A DNA stretch of 64,000 bases, taken from Phocaeicola vulgatus ATCC 8482 (GTDB lineage Bacteria; Bacteroidota; Bacteroidia; Bacteroidales; Bacteroidaceae). A program made the translations under genes and the position numbers. This document shows, one piece after another, positions 53,937-62,265 of this stretch (position 1 is the stretch's first letter; the number at the start of each line of letters is the position of its first letter). Under the pieces are notes generated by a model. It saw only the letters and a program-made list of their open reading frames with translations, did no database searches and was not told the origin of the DNA. The stretch lies in contig NC_009614.1 in assembly GCF_000012825.1 (NCBI RefSeq), forward strand, positions 930,001 through 994,000, written 5' to 3'.

Positions 53937-55144
53937 TCGTTCAAACCCTTCAAAATCTTCTCGTTCGCATTATCTATTATGGCATTGTCCAAAGAATCCA
54001 AGTAAATAAGCGTAGTCCTTTCGCTGCTGTGTCCCATCCCCGCACTGATGACGGCAATCGGTACGTCGTGGTTGCGTGCGGCGGTAGCCCAGCTGTGGCG
54101 TGGCGTATATGAGGACAAAGGTAATGGTTCGCCAAGCAATTTGCCCAACCGTTTCAACTTTCGGTTATGGTAGTTCAATCCGGTCCGATATTGACGGTAA
54201 GCCAGCTCCGGCTGTTCATCGGTAAGGATGGGGAAAAGATATGGACTTTCCGGACAAGTCCGCCCATACCGTTCCAATATCGTTACCATACACGGCTCTA
54301 TGCGGAGTGTCAGGTATTGCCCGGTCTTATGACGATAATAGGTGATTCGTCCTCCACCTACATCCTCTTTTTTCAAATAGGCCATATCCACAAACGCCAT
54401 CCCACGGGCGCAATAGCTGAACACGAACATATCTCTTGAAAGTGCCAGAGCCGGTGATCCGGATAGGTCAAGCCGCTGTAACTTCCGAATGGTTTCCTCA
54501 TCCACGGCACGCTTCGATGTGCGAGCCACTCCTGTATAAACCTCACGAAACGGAAAGGTCTGCACCGCAAGACCTTGCTTTACGGCCTTGTTATAGACGG
54601 CACGCAGAATCCGCATATAGAACGAGCTGCTGTTTCTCGCTACCTTTTGTTGCCACAACCATGACTCATACCGACACGCCAGGGCGGAATCCAACGATGA
54701 AAAAGGAATGTCGTCACCGTCCAGGAAAGCGGAAAAGCTGTTCAGTGCACGCCGGTAATTACGAGAGGTGCCGTATTGGCCATTCTCCCAAAGCGTTTCC
54801 ATCTCTTTTTTCATGTAGTACAGGAAACCGGGCTCGGAAGGCAGGGAGCGATAGCGGTTGAGTATTTCCGACAAGGTGTATGTTTCTCCGCTACAGTCCA
54901 GCTCGCGGATAATCTCACGGATGTCACGCATCTCCTTTTCCGCCCGTTTCCGGTAGGCGGTCAGGACCCTCTCATTGCCGGGGACAGCGACAAGCTCACG
55001 TTTCGTCTCATTCCACCACTCGGGAAATATCCTCATGTCGGTGGTAATCTGCCTGTTCTCCTGACGGTGGCAAAGCTGGTAACAGAGCGTGCCGGCCTTA
55101 CCCTGTACCGTCGACGGACGGAATTTTAATTTAATGGTAGCCAT
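53921..55144 (-). CDS. Tyrosine recombinase, probable invertase for the capsule promoter
   Basis: The 407-residue protein has an arm-binding N-terminus (MATIKLKFRPSTVQGKAGTLC), a core-binding domain and a catalytic domain with an arginine in FVFSYCARGMAF, TPRHSWATAARN, GHSSERTTLIYLDSL and the catalytic Tyr in that last segment. Locus-specific recombinases of this type sit beside Bacteroides capsule loci and flip their promoters. The location next to the inverted repeats, with the right repeat inside its 3' end, supports this. It could also be an ICE integrase; both uses are possible. Confidence 0.85.
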   Translation of the reverse strand: MATIKLKFRPSTVQGKAGTLCYQLCHRQENRQITTDMRIFPEWWNETKRELVAVPGNERVLTAYRKRAEKEMRDIREIIRELDCSGETYTLSEILNRYRSLPSEPGFLYYMKKEMETLWENGQYGTSRNYRRALNSFSAFLDGDDIPFSSLDSALACRYESWLWQQKVARNSSSFYMRILRAVYNKAVKQGLAVQTFPFREVYTGVARTSKRAVDEETIRKLQRLDLSGSPALALSRDMFVFSYCARGMAFVDMAYLKKEDVGGGRITYYRHKTGQYLTLRIEPCMVTILERYGRTCPESPYLFPILTDEQPELAYRQYRTGLNYHNRKLKRLGKLLGEPLPLSSYTPRHSWATAARNHDVPIAVISAGMGHSSERTTLIYLDSLDNAIIDNANEKILKGLNDTISM

Positions 55145-55449
55145 ATATAGTCTGTTTTATGATGAATAATAGGTACATAGATACAACCCGTGGGCTATAT
55201 TGTTGAAGGAAGAAAATATTTAGTCATGGATTCCGCTTCTCCACTTGGAACACCGAATATCACCTGATGCCGATGCCAAACTCTGTAAATCTTCTTGAAA
55301 GACAGTCCAAATAGCCTCGTAAAGAATCAAAGTCCGAAAATGAAAAGCGACGTTTTTTCCGTGGAACAAGTCTAGAAATATTTATATCGCATAAACAACA
55401 AGACAGTATATGTTTTCTGGGAAATTCGTAAAAACAGACGGATACCAGC

Positions 55450-55606
55450 GAGTTCCCTATAATCAAAGATAAATCAAAACCGTATTGTCACGGGCGTTCC
55501 GGCTTCGCTTTCCATGAGTATTTTCCTTGCGACAAGTCGCGGAAAATACACATGGAAACAAACGCCCGGACAATGGTTTTGATTTCGGGAAAGATTATAG
55601 GGACTC
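55450..55606. repeat. Imperfect palindrome of about 157 bases
   Basis: The two halves match outward from the centre GCGAC-AA-GTCGC (55529-55540). Matching segments are TTTCCATG, GTATTTTCC, CGGGCGTT, ATTGTC, AAATCAAAACC and CCCTATAATC, with small gaps. It lies in the 730-base gap between the recombinase and array C. The region also has a small hairpin, AAAGGAG/CTCCTTT near 55647-55663. I see no credible gene in 55145-55873. Confidence 0.65.
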
Positions 55607-55873
55607 ACTGCGACCGACGCGACGCATGACCGTGTCATTGATGAAAAAAGGAGGGCCTCCTTTATATCCCTAATAAATTCGGCAGGAAGTACGGGATATA
55701 TGGGCAGACCTGCAATGTCTTATGAAAAAAACGCCGCCCCATGAGAAGACAGGGACTTCAGCTCCCTCTGCTCTGCATAATCCTCCCTTTGCGCCCGTGC
55801 CGGCTTCTTCGCCCTTCCTCCGCATACCATATCCTTGTTTTCACGGCATGTTTCTCTCACGGAAAACTAGTCT

Positions 55874-55913
55874 TTCGGACATTTGACGACATCTGATGAC
55901 ATCTGATGACACC
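55874..55913. repeat. Array C: four 10-bp repeats upstream of the DUF3945 operon
   Basis: On the minus strand the units read GGTGTCATCA, GATGTCATCA, GATGTCGTCA and AATGTCCGAA. Relative to the downstream gene the orientation is the same as arrays A and B. The proximal end lies 37 bases from the -7 box at 55950. Confidence 0.8.
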
Positions 55914-55949
55914 TTTTTGAAAATCAGTGTTTTATTCGGATTTAGCCCA

Positions 55950-55957
55950 TATTTTTG
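55950..55957 (+). promoter_or_regulatory. Probable -7 box of the DUF3945/topB/PRTRC operon
   Basis: TATTTTTG matches TAnnTTTG and lies 40 bases before the ATG at 55997. Spacing from array C is like that of the traA promoter from array B. Confidence 0.5.
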
Positions 55958-55996
55958 AAGTGTCAAAGCAATTTATTAACCCCAAAAAGAAAAGGT

Positions 55997-57832
55997 ATGG
56001 CACAAGAAAAGAGCCCAAACGAGAAGCCTGGACGGCCCCGGAAACCGAAGGTCATGAACGATGCCCCTTTGGTGGAACAGATCACCGAGCTGATGATGAT
56101 TCATAACAAGAGCGATCCGAAAGCCGGTGTACAAGTGGTCAGCGAGATCGACAAGGACGGGAAGGTCAAGACGGTTCCAGCGGACGAGAAGAATGAAAAC
56201 TCATTCCTGAAATTCGACAAGAACTCGAGCATACTCGAAAACTTCATCAAGAATTTCTGGAGCCAGTTCAAGGAACCGACCCATTTCCGCCTGCTCCGCA
56301 TGACCTTCCACGACTACAAGGTGAACAAGCAGGCGATCAAGGACCTGGCGGAAGGGAAAAAGACGGACGTGGTGAAGGAGTTCCTCAAACGCTACGAGAT
56401 CCGTCCGAGAGAGAACAAAGAGGAACAAAACATGAATAAACAAGAGACAGCCATGGCAAAAAAAGAAACGCAACCGCAGGAACCCCTGCAACAGAGTGAG
56501 GTACAACAAGCATCCCAGCAACAACAGCAACCGCAGGCACAGCAGGTGCCACAAGAGCCGCAAGGCCCGCGCTATCGTTACAATGAGAACATGATCGACT
56601 GGGAGGGATTGGACAAGATCGGTATCTCAAAGGCGACACTCGAACAGCAAGGACTTCTTGACTCCATGCTGAGAGGTTACAAGACCAACAAGCTGGTGCC
56701 GCTGACACTTAACATTCCCGGCGTGCTGACAGCCAAACTGGATGCGAGGCTCTCGCTCATACCGCAAGAGAACGGGCAGGTGGGGCTGGCCGTTCACGGT
56801 ATACGCAAGGAACCGCAACTGGAACGCCCTTATTTCGGGTTTAACTTTAGCGAGGAAGACAAGAAGAACCTGCGTGAGACCGGCAACATGGGACGTGCGG
56901 TGGAACTCAACCTGCGTGGCAGCGAGTACACCCCCTGCCTGATCTCCATCGACAAAAACACCAACGAGCTGGTCGCCGTCCGGCAGGAACATGTCTACAT
57001 CCCGCAGGAAGTGAGCGGGGTAAGACTTACGGACGAGGAGATCAGACTGCTGAAGGAGGGACAACCCGTCAAGGTGGAGGGGATGACCTCCAAGGCGGGG
57101 AAGGAGTTTGACGCCACGCTTCAATACAGTGCCGAGCGCAGGGGGTTGGAGTTCATCTTCCCGAAGAACCAGGTATTCAACGAGAAGTCCATCGGGGGCG
57201 TGCCACTCTCGCCCACCCAGATAAAGATGCTCAGCGAGGGACATACCATCCTGGTCGAGGACATGAAGTTCAAGAACAGGGATGGAGCTTTCTCCGCGTT
57301 TGTCACGATAGACCAGACGACGGGACGGCCGAATTACACCCGTCATAATCCGGAAACCGGAGAAATCTATATTCCAAAGGAAATCTGCAACGTGCAGCTG
57401 ACAGCCGAGGACAAGGAGGTCCTGCGCAAGGGGCAGGCCGTCTATCTGGAAAACATGATCAACCGTAAGGGAGAGGAATTCTCCGCATTTGTCAAGCTGG
57501 ACATGAATACCGGCAGGACGATGTACTCACGCACGCCGGATGGGTTCAACGAGCAGCAGGCACCACGTATCCCGGCGGAGGTTTACGGCCATGTATTCAC
57601 GGCGCAGGAAAAGGCGAACCTCCAGGACGGGAAGACCCTCCTGGTCGAAGGACTGAAAAACAACGGGCAAACGTTCAGTTCCTACCTGAAAGTAAACCCT
57701 TATTCCGGACAGTTGCAGTATTTCCAAGAGAACCCTGATATTCGCAGGGATACTTCCCGTCGTGCAGCACAGGCGGATACCGCCCAAGGCCAGCAGCAGG
57801 AACAAAAGAAGGGCGCAAAACAAGCGGTATAA
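55997..57832 (+). CDS. DUF3945/DUF4099 repeat protein
   Basis: The start is taken at ATG 55997 (MAQEKSPNEKPGRPRKPK) because the upstream extension uses TTG and overlaps the -7 box. The 611-residue product has a disordered, Q-rich stretch near residue 160-180, a DUF4099 domain (RYNENMIDWEGLDKIGISKATLEQQGLL) and about five DUF3945 repeats, seen as repeated segments such as YIPQEVSGVRLTDEEIRLLKEG, PLSPTQIKMLSEG, IPKEICNVQLTAEDKEVLRKG and IPAEVYGHVFTAQEKANLQDG. Such proteins are common on Bacteroidetes mobile elements next to topB, and their function is unknown. A DNA-handling role is guessed from context. Confidence 0.75.
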   Translation: MAQEKSPNEKPGRPRKPKVMNDAPLVEQITELMMIHNKSDPKAGVQVVSEIDKDGKVKTVPADEKNENSFLKFDKNSSILENFIKNFWSQFKEPTHFRLLRMTFHDYKVNKQAIKDLAEGKKTDVVKEFLKRYEIRPRENKEEQNMNKQETAMAKKETQPQEPLQQSEVQQASQQQQQPQAQQVPQEPQGPRYRYNENMIDWEGLDKIGISKATLEQQGLLDSMLRGYKTNKLVPLTLNIPGVLTAKLDARLSLIPQENGQVGLAVHGIRKEPQLERPYFGFNFSEEDKKNLRETGNMGRAVELNLRGSEYTPCLISIDKNTNELVAVRQEHVYIPQEVSGVRLTDEEIRLLKEGQPVKVEGMTSKAGKEFDATLQYSAERRGLEFIFPKNQVFNEKSIGGVPLSPTQIKMLSEGHTILVEDMKFKNRDGAFSAFVTIDQTTGRPNYTRHNPETGEIYIPKEICNVQLTAEDKEVLRKGQAVYLENMINRKGEEFSAFVKLDMNTGRTMYSRTPDGFNEQQAPRIPAEVYGHVFTAQEKANLQDGKTLLVEGLKNNGQTFSSYLKVNPYSGQLQYFQENPDIRRDTSRRAAQADTAQGQQQEQKKGAKQAV

Positions 57833-57853
57833 CCCCAATCAGAGAGAAACAAA

Positions 57854-58162
57854 ATGAATTTTACAAACATCAAATCCCCAAACCGTATGAATACGAATCG
57901 GAACATCCCTTATAATTATAATGTAAAAGATATTGATTGGCCCGGTCTGAAGGCCGTGGGTATCAGCAAGGAGCAACTGGAAGCGGACGGCAACCTTGAC
58001 CTGTTGTTGCAAGGCAAGGAGTCGGAAATCATCCCGTTGAAACTCTGTACCCCGGTAATCAGCCTGACCATGGACGCTACACTCAAACTGGTACCCGGTG
58101 ACAACAACAGGACAATCATGGAAATCAACGGCATCCGTCAGGAGGAATCTCCAAAGAAATAA
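57854..58162 (+). CDS. Stand-alone DUF4099 protein
   Basis: The 102-residue product (VKDIDWPGLKAVGISKEQLEADGNL, PLKLCTPVISLTMDATLKLV, IMEINGIRQEE) mirrors the DUF4099 domain of the preceding protein in both order and length. It appears to be a duplicated domain or a partner subunit. It follows after 21 bases and is in the same operon. Confidence 0.65.
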   Translation: MNFTNIKSPNRMNTNRNIPYNYNVKDIDWPGLKAVGISKEQLEADGNLDLLLQGKESEIIPLKLCTPVISLTMDATLKLVPGDNNRTIMEINGIRQEESPKK

Positions 58163-58235
58163 CAAAAAAATAAAATAAGTTTAACCTGTCCCTGTACTGC
58201 CCAATCCGGTACGGGGCATCAAAAAGAAAAAGAAT

Positions 58236-59996
58236 ATGATCGCAATAGTGACTGACAGGCCCAACGTGGGCAGAGAGATAGCAAGAGTGTTGGGAGCCGG
58301 CAGAAAAGAGAACGGTTATATGACCGGGAACGGCTACATGGTGACATGGACATACGGCAATATGCTTTCCCTTGCAATGCCGAAGGATTCAGGAACAGCC
58401 CATGTGGAGTGGAAGGACTTTCCTCTGCTGCCGCCTTCCTTCCTGACAGTAAGGCACGTGAAGACGGATACCGGGTGGAATCCCGACATCAATGCGGTGC
58501 TCCAGTTGAAAGTGATTGCCAAGGTGCTCAACGCATGCGACACCATTATCGCGGCAACCGATGCCTCCCGAGAGGGAGAGATGCTGTTCCGCCATCTTTA
58601 CGGTTTTCTGGGATGTAAACAACCCTGCCTCCGCCTCTGGATCTCGTCTCTGACGGACGAGGCCATCACGGAAGGTATGGCGAACCTCCTTCCATGTGAT
58701 CGGTTCGACAACCTGTTCCTTGCGGCGGACAGCCGTAACCGGGCGGACTGGCTCCTGGGGGTCAATTCAAGCTATGCCATCTGTAAGGCGGTAAGCTTCG
58801 GGAACAATTCGCTGGGCAGGGTACAGACCCCCGTACTGGCGGAGATATGCAGACGGTACCGGGAGAGGGAGAATTTCCTGCCAGCCGACAGCTGGCCGGT
58901 ATTCGTCAGTCTCTGCAAGGACCGACAAATCATAAAACTGCGCCACACGGAAGATTTTCAGGAGTACCGGTACGCGTCAGAACTGTACGGTGACTGCAAG
59001 GCGGTACGGAACGCACGTATCGCGACGGTCAGCCGCGAGAGCGAGGACATCCGGGCACCGGCTCCCTACAACCTGACCGAACTTCAGAAGGACGCGAACC
59101 GTTACCACAACCTGACAGCCATACAGGTACAGGATATCACCCAAGGCCTGTACGAAAAGAAACTGATCTCCTATCCGCGTACCGCCAGCCGCCTGCTGAC
59201 AAGGGACGTATATGACACGTTGCCCGCTGTCATGGAAAAGATTCTTTCCCGCAAGGAATTCCGCCAATACGCCAAAATGACGGACTTTGCCGCGCCGCCA
59301 AGCGACATCAGCGCACAGGAGACGACAGATCACCACGCGATCATTGTCACCGGCATGCCCCCCGGAACATTGAACAAGGAGGAACAACTGGTCTATACGC
59401 TCATTCTCGGCAGGACACTCGAAGCCTTCATGCCATCCTGCCGGGTGGAATATACGACCATCGACGTAGTATGTGCCGCACGGAAGTTCAGCGTCCAAAC
59501 GTACCGCGTCCTGAAAAAGGGGTGGCTCAGCATCTTCGGGCGGGAACATCTTATCGCAAGGGGGGGTATGCCCTGTTCCGCACTACCGGATTTCTCCCCG
59601 GGAGAGCCGGTACCGGTAAGCGGATGCAATATCGTCCGCAAGAGAACACTTCCGGTATCCCCCTATACGGATGAGGAGCTGGTCGGCTATATGGACCGGA
59701 GCGGATTAGGGACCGTCTCCACGCGTACCAATATCATCCGCACACTGCTGGAGCGTAAATATATCCGCTATTCAGGCAAATATGTCATCCCCACCCCAAA
59801 AGGGCTTTTCTTCTATGAAACGGTACGTGGGATGAAAGTGGCCGACACCTCCCTCACTTCCGGATGGGAAGCGGAAGTGGCACGGATAGAACAGGGAAAA
59901 CTCACGCAAGAGGAGTTCCTGGGAGGGGTACTGGAACAGGTGAAGGAGGTGACCGGTGAGATATTCCGGATCTATCAGGCTAAAAACAACCCGTAG
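58236..59996 (+). CDS. topB: DNA topoisomerase III (TopB) of the mobile element
   Basis: The 586-residue protein is a type IA topoisomerase. LISYPRTASRLL holds the catalytic tyrosine, ETTDHHAII and the GLYEKKLISYPRTAS region are intact, and TOPRIM is recognised at IIAATDASREGEMLFRHLYG. Two acidic positions differ from the common form: TDRPNVGREIA replaces (A)EKPSVAREIA and DAS replaces DPD. The common E. coli-type zinc C-terminus is absent. It would relax or decatenate DNA during element transfer or replication. It is AUG-started 73 bases after the DUF4099 gene. Confidence 0.88.
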   Translation: MIAIVTDRPNVGREIARVLGAGRKENGYMTGNGYMVTWTYGNMLSLAMPKDSGTAHVEWKDFPLLPPSFLTVRHVKTDTGWNPDINAVLQLKVIAKVLNACDTIIAATDASREGEMLFRHLYGFLGCKQPCLRLWISSLTDEAITEGMANLLPCDRFDNLFLAADSRNRADWLLGVNSSYAICKAVSFGNNSLGRVQTPVLAEICRRYRERENFLPADSWPVFVSLCKDRQIIKLRHTEDFQEYRYASELYGDCKAVRNARIATVSRESEDIRAPAPYNLTELQKDANRYHNLTAIQVQDITQGLYEKKLISYPRTASRLLTRDVYDTLPAVMEKILSRKEFRQYAKMTDFAAPPSDISAQETTDHHAIIVTGMPPGTLNKEEQLVYTLILGRTLEAFMPSCRVEYTTIDVVCAARKFSVQTYRVLKKGWLSIFGREHLIARGGMPCSALPDFSPGEPVPVSGCNIVRKRTLPVSPYTDEELVGYMDRSGLGTVSTRTNIIRTLLERKYIRYSGKYVIPTPKGLFFYETVRGMKVADTSLTSGWEAEVARIEQGKLTQEEFLGGVLEQVKEVTGEIFRIYQAKNNP

Positions 59997-60114
59997 GATA
60001 TTACGCCACCGGCACGGGACGATTCTCAAAAGAGCAGGGAGTACAGGCTTTCAATGCCGTACTCCTTTTTTCATGGGAGATTGGATAGTTTTTCCGCTTT
60101 TAACCGGCAAAGGT

Positions 60115-60239
60115 CTTGGATTGCCTCGTTTTTGCCGCAAGGCGGCCCCCTTTGGGGGCTTGGTTGGTCAAAAGAAAATCATCCTCGCTACGCTGCGGTA
60201 TTTTCTTTTGCCAAGCCTTGCGCAAAAAGGCAATCCAAG
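60115..60239. repeat. Imperfect palindrome of about 125 bases after topB
   Basis: Outer arms CTTGGATTGCCTCGTTTTTG and its mate (60212-60239) pair with small gaps. Inside are two further stems, GCCCCC/GGGGGC (60145-60159) and CAAAAGAAAAT/ATTTTCTTTTG (60169-60210). It occupies most of the 311-base gap 59997-60307. It could be a terminator, a processing site or an origin-like element. Confidence 0.6.
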
Positions 60240-60307
60240 GGCCGGAGGCCTATAAAATCGGGAAAACATATCCCGATGGGATTATTCATTCTTAAAAATT
60301 TAAAGAT

Positions 60308-60520
60308 ATGAAACTGCGACTCATCGAAAACATCTGCAAGCGAGTGGTCTCACTGGTCCTGCTTACGGGAATATGCCTGCTCTACAGCAAGGGAATCATT
60401 CCCGTGTACCTGATCGTCCTGTTCCTTTTATCGGGAACAATCATAGGATTCCTCTTCAGGGCATTCCTCCTTGTGATAAAAGTCATCCTTATCCTGTCCG
60501 TCATGGGCATGCTTGCATAA
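60308..60520 (+). CDS. Small membrane protein
   Basis: The 70-residue protein has two or three hydrophobic segments (VVSLVLLTGICLLYSKG, YLIVLFLLSGTIIGFLF, FLLVIKVILILSVMGML). I do not recognise the family. It stands after the palindrome and 19 bases before the next small gene, in line with the PRTRC genes. Confidence 0.5.
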   Translation: MKLRLIENICKRVVSLVLLTGICLLYSKGIIPVYLIVLFLLSGTIIGFLFRAFLLVIKVILILSVMGMLA

Positions 60521-60539
60521 CTCCTAAAATACAAAAAAC

Positions 60540-60749
60540 ATGAGAACCGCGACATCCACCCCCTCAGCCCCGGTCATGCCGGTCGCATGGCCCGTCACAA
60601 AGCGCATAAAACCTGTCAAAAAACGGTTCCCCTGCATATTGGACGAACCGAAAACAATAGGCCACTACCTGGAGCCATTAAAGGACATCGCGTCCAATCC
60701 CGACAGGCAGAGACTCCTGAAAGAGTTTTTCCAAGAAACTTATGTATAA
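60540..60749 (+). CDS. Small hypothetical protein
   Basis: The 69-residue product has a Pro-rich, basic N-terminus (PVMPVAWPVTKRIKPVKKRF) and an acidic/polar C-terminus. I do not recognise it. The short spacing to its neighbours (19 and 20 bases) supports a real gene in the PRTRC operon. Confidence 0.45.
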   Translation: MRTATSTPSAPVMPVAWPVTKRIKPVKKRFPCILDEPKTIGHYLEPLKDIASNPDRQRLLKEFFQETYV

Positions 60750-60769
60750 CTTACAAATATTTTACCATT

Positions 60770-61840
60770 ATGTTTTTTCAAACGATCAACCGAATGATTA
60801 CGGCAGGCACAGACCTGAGTATCAACATCAGACAAGTGAATGACAAACTGACCGTGGCCGTCATGCCCCGGCGTGCGGGACTGAAAGACGAGGCCGGGGA
60901 ACAAATCGTCCCGCTGGTATTGAACGGTACCCCGGAAGAGCTGGACATGGAATTCCTGGGAGCGATCACCGCGCCCGTACAGAAGGCGCAGGGCATCCTT
61001 ACCAACCTGGAAACATTCGAGAAACAAGCGGAACAGGCCGTATCACAAAGCAAGGCGGCCAAGTCCGTAGCTGAGAAGGAATCAAAAGAGGTACGCGAGA
61101 AACGGGAGAAGATGGAAAAGCTGCTTAAAAAGGCGGAGGACGCCACAGGCGGCAAACGCTATTCCGAGGCGTTGACCTGGCTCAGACAGGCAAAACGGCT
61201 GGCCATGCCGGACAAGCAGAAGGAGATTGACGTGAAGATAGCGGAGGTACAGAAAAAAGCGTCCGAGGGCAGTCTCTTCGGAGCGGAACCGGTAATGCCG
61301 GAACCACAGCCCGCGCAGGTTATCCAACCGGTGGCGCCGCAACCGGTACCCGGTCATGCCCCCCGATATCAGGGAGGGGAACAGATACGGATGTTCGCAC
61401 CCGAACAACCGTCCCGCCAATCTCCCCACCAGATTCCGCGGTCGGTACAAGGCACGCGACCACAACAGGTTCCACACGGACAGGCGGCTTCACGACCAGG
61501 AGCGGATGGTACACCGGCCGGCTGTCAGCAGCCCGTGAACCGACCGCAGACCATACAATTCCACCAGCCGGTACAGATGCCGCAATCACAGGTATACGAC
61601 GGTCAATGGCTGCAACCCGTCCCTTCGCAACCGCAAACGGCTTCCACGCAAACCGTTCCCGATAACAAAGGGGAAAGCGAATACGGGGCACGAGCGCAGG
61701 ACATGGGACAGTACGGCTTCGACAAGGACGACGAGCATGACAGGGAGCTCCTGCGTGAGGACCCTTACGCGGAATATCTCGACTTCCCGGAGGAATACCG
61801 CATGAAAGACGAGGCACAAATGGAAATGATATGTTGTTAA
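60770..61840 (+). CDS. PRTRC system protein E
   Basis: From the ATG at 60770 the 356-residue protein begins MFFQTINRMITAGTDLSINIRQVNDKLTVAVMP and then PLVLNGTPEELDMEFLGAIT, the PRTRC-E core. A helical segment with KAAKSVAEKESKEVREKREKMEK follows and then a long Q/P-rich disordered tail (QPVPGHAPRYQGGEQ and beyond), ending in an acidic stretch. PRTRC (ParB-related, ThiF-related cassette) genes are found on plasmids and ICEs and are poorly understood. The frame extends back to 60587, but the extension overlaps the previous small gene. Confidence 0.8.
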   Translation: MFFQTINRMITAGTDLSINIRQVNDKLTVAVMPRRAGLKDEAGEQIVPLVLNGTPEELDMEFLGAITAPVQKAQGILTNLETFEKQAEQAVSQSKAAKSVAEKESKEVREKREKMEKLLKKAEDATGGKRYSEALTWLRQAKRLAMPDKQKEIDVKIAEVQKKASEGSLFGAEPVMPEPQPAQVIQPVAPQPVPGHAPRYQGGEQIRMFAPEQPSRQSPHQIPRSVQGTRPQQVPHGQAASRPGADGTPAGCQQPVNRPQTIQFHQPVQMPQSQVYDGQWLQPVPSQPQTASTQTVPDNKGESEYGARAQDMGQYGFDKDDEHDRELLREDPYAEYLDFPEEYRMKDEAQMEMICC

Positions 61841-61859
61841 ACCCTATAAAAATACAATT

Positions 61860-62081
61860 ATGGCACTAGAAATTAAAGGATTGCAGAGAGTTTTCAAAAT
61901 CAGGAAAGGCTCGTCGGAAATAGAGCTGGCCGATCCGGACAACAGCCTGTCCCCGAACGAGGTGATGGATTTCTATTCCATGACCTATCCGGAACTGACC
62001 ACGGCGAGCGTACACGGTCCGGAATGCGAGGATGACAGCGTGGTCTACCGGTTCAAGACGACCATCGGAACAAAAGGGTAG
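61860..62081 (+). CDS. PRTRC system protein C
   Basis: The 73-residue product (ADPDNSLSPNEVMDFYSMTYPEL, then TTIGTKG at the end) matches PRTRC protein C in length and in the YPELT and GTKG segments. It stands 19 bases after protein E. Its role is unknown; PRTRC C is a small, conserved member of the cassette. Confidence 0.8.
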   Translation: MALEIKGLQRVFKIRKGSSEIELADPDNSLSPNEVMDFYSMTYPELTTASVHGPECEDDSVVYRFKTTIGTKG

Positions 62082-62085
62082 ATAT

Positions 62086-62265
62086 ATGGCAAAGAGAATT
62101 TCCATCAAAAAAAAGGAGGATACATGCAAAACGCTATCAGAATCACAAATGGCGGGACTGGCCGTATTGATCATCAGGGCCGCCGACCTCTCGTACATCG
62201 GACGGGGTACGATGGGCCGGGAAAAAAGAAGACTGCCGCCACCGGGGAGCGTAACGCTTTTTTGA
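62086..62265 (+). CDS. Possible small gene overlapping PRTRC F
   Basis: A 59-residue frame (MAKRISIKKKEDTCKTLSES, then MAGLAVLIIRAADLSYIG) starts 4 bases after the PRTRC C stop. It reads more naturally than the first 45 residues of the overlapping PRTRC F frame, so it may be the true gene there, with F starting later. It is uncertain. Confidence 0.35.
   Translation: MAKRISIKKKEDTCKTLSESQMAGLAVLIIRAADLSYIGRGTMGREKRRLPPPGSVTLF

Noticed and set aside
55260..55466. A 68-codon frame on the minus strand after the recombinase
   Set aside because: Its composition is not protein-like and it runs into the long palindrome.
56627..57346. A 239-codon open frame on the minus strand
   Set aside because: It is antisense to the DUF3945 repeat gene; the repeats themselves cause the long open frame.
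58977..59549. A 190-codon open frame opposite topB
   Set aside because: It has no motif and is completely overlapped by a well-supported topoisomerase.
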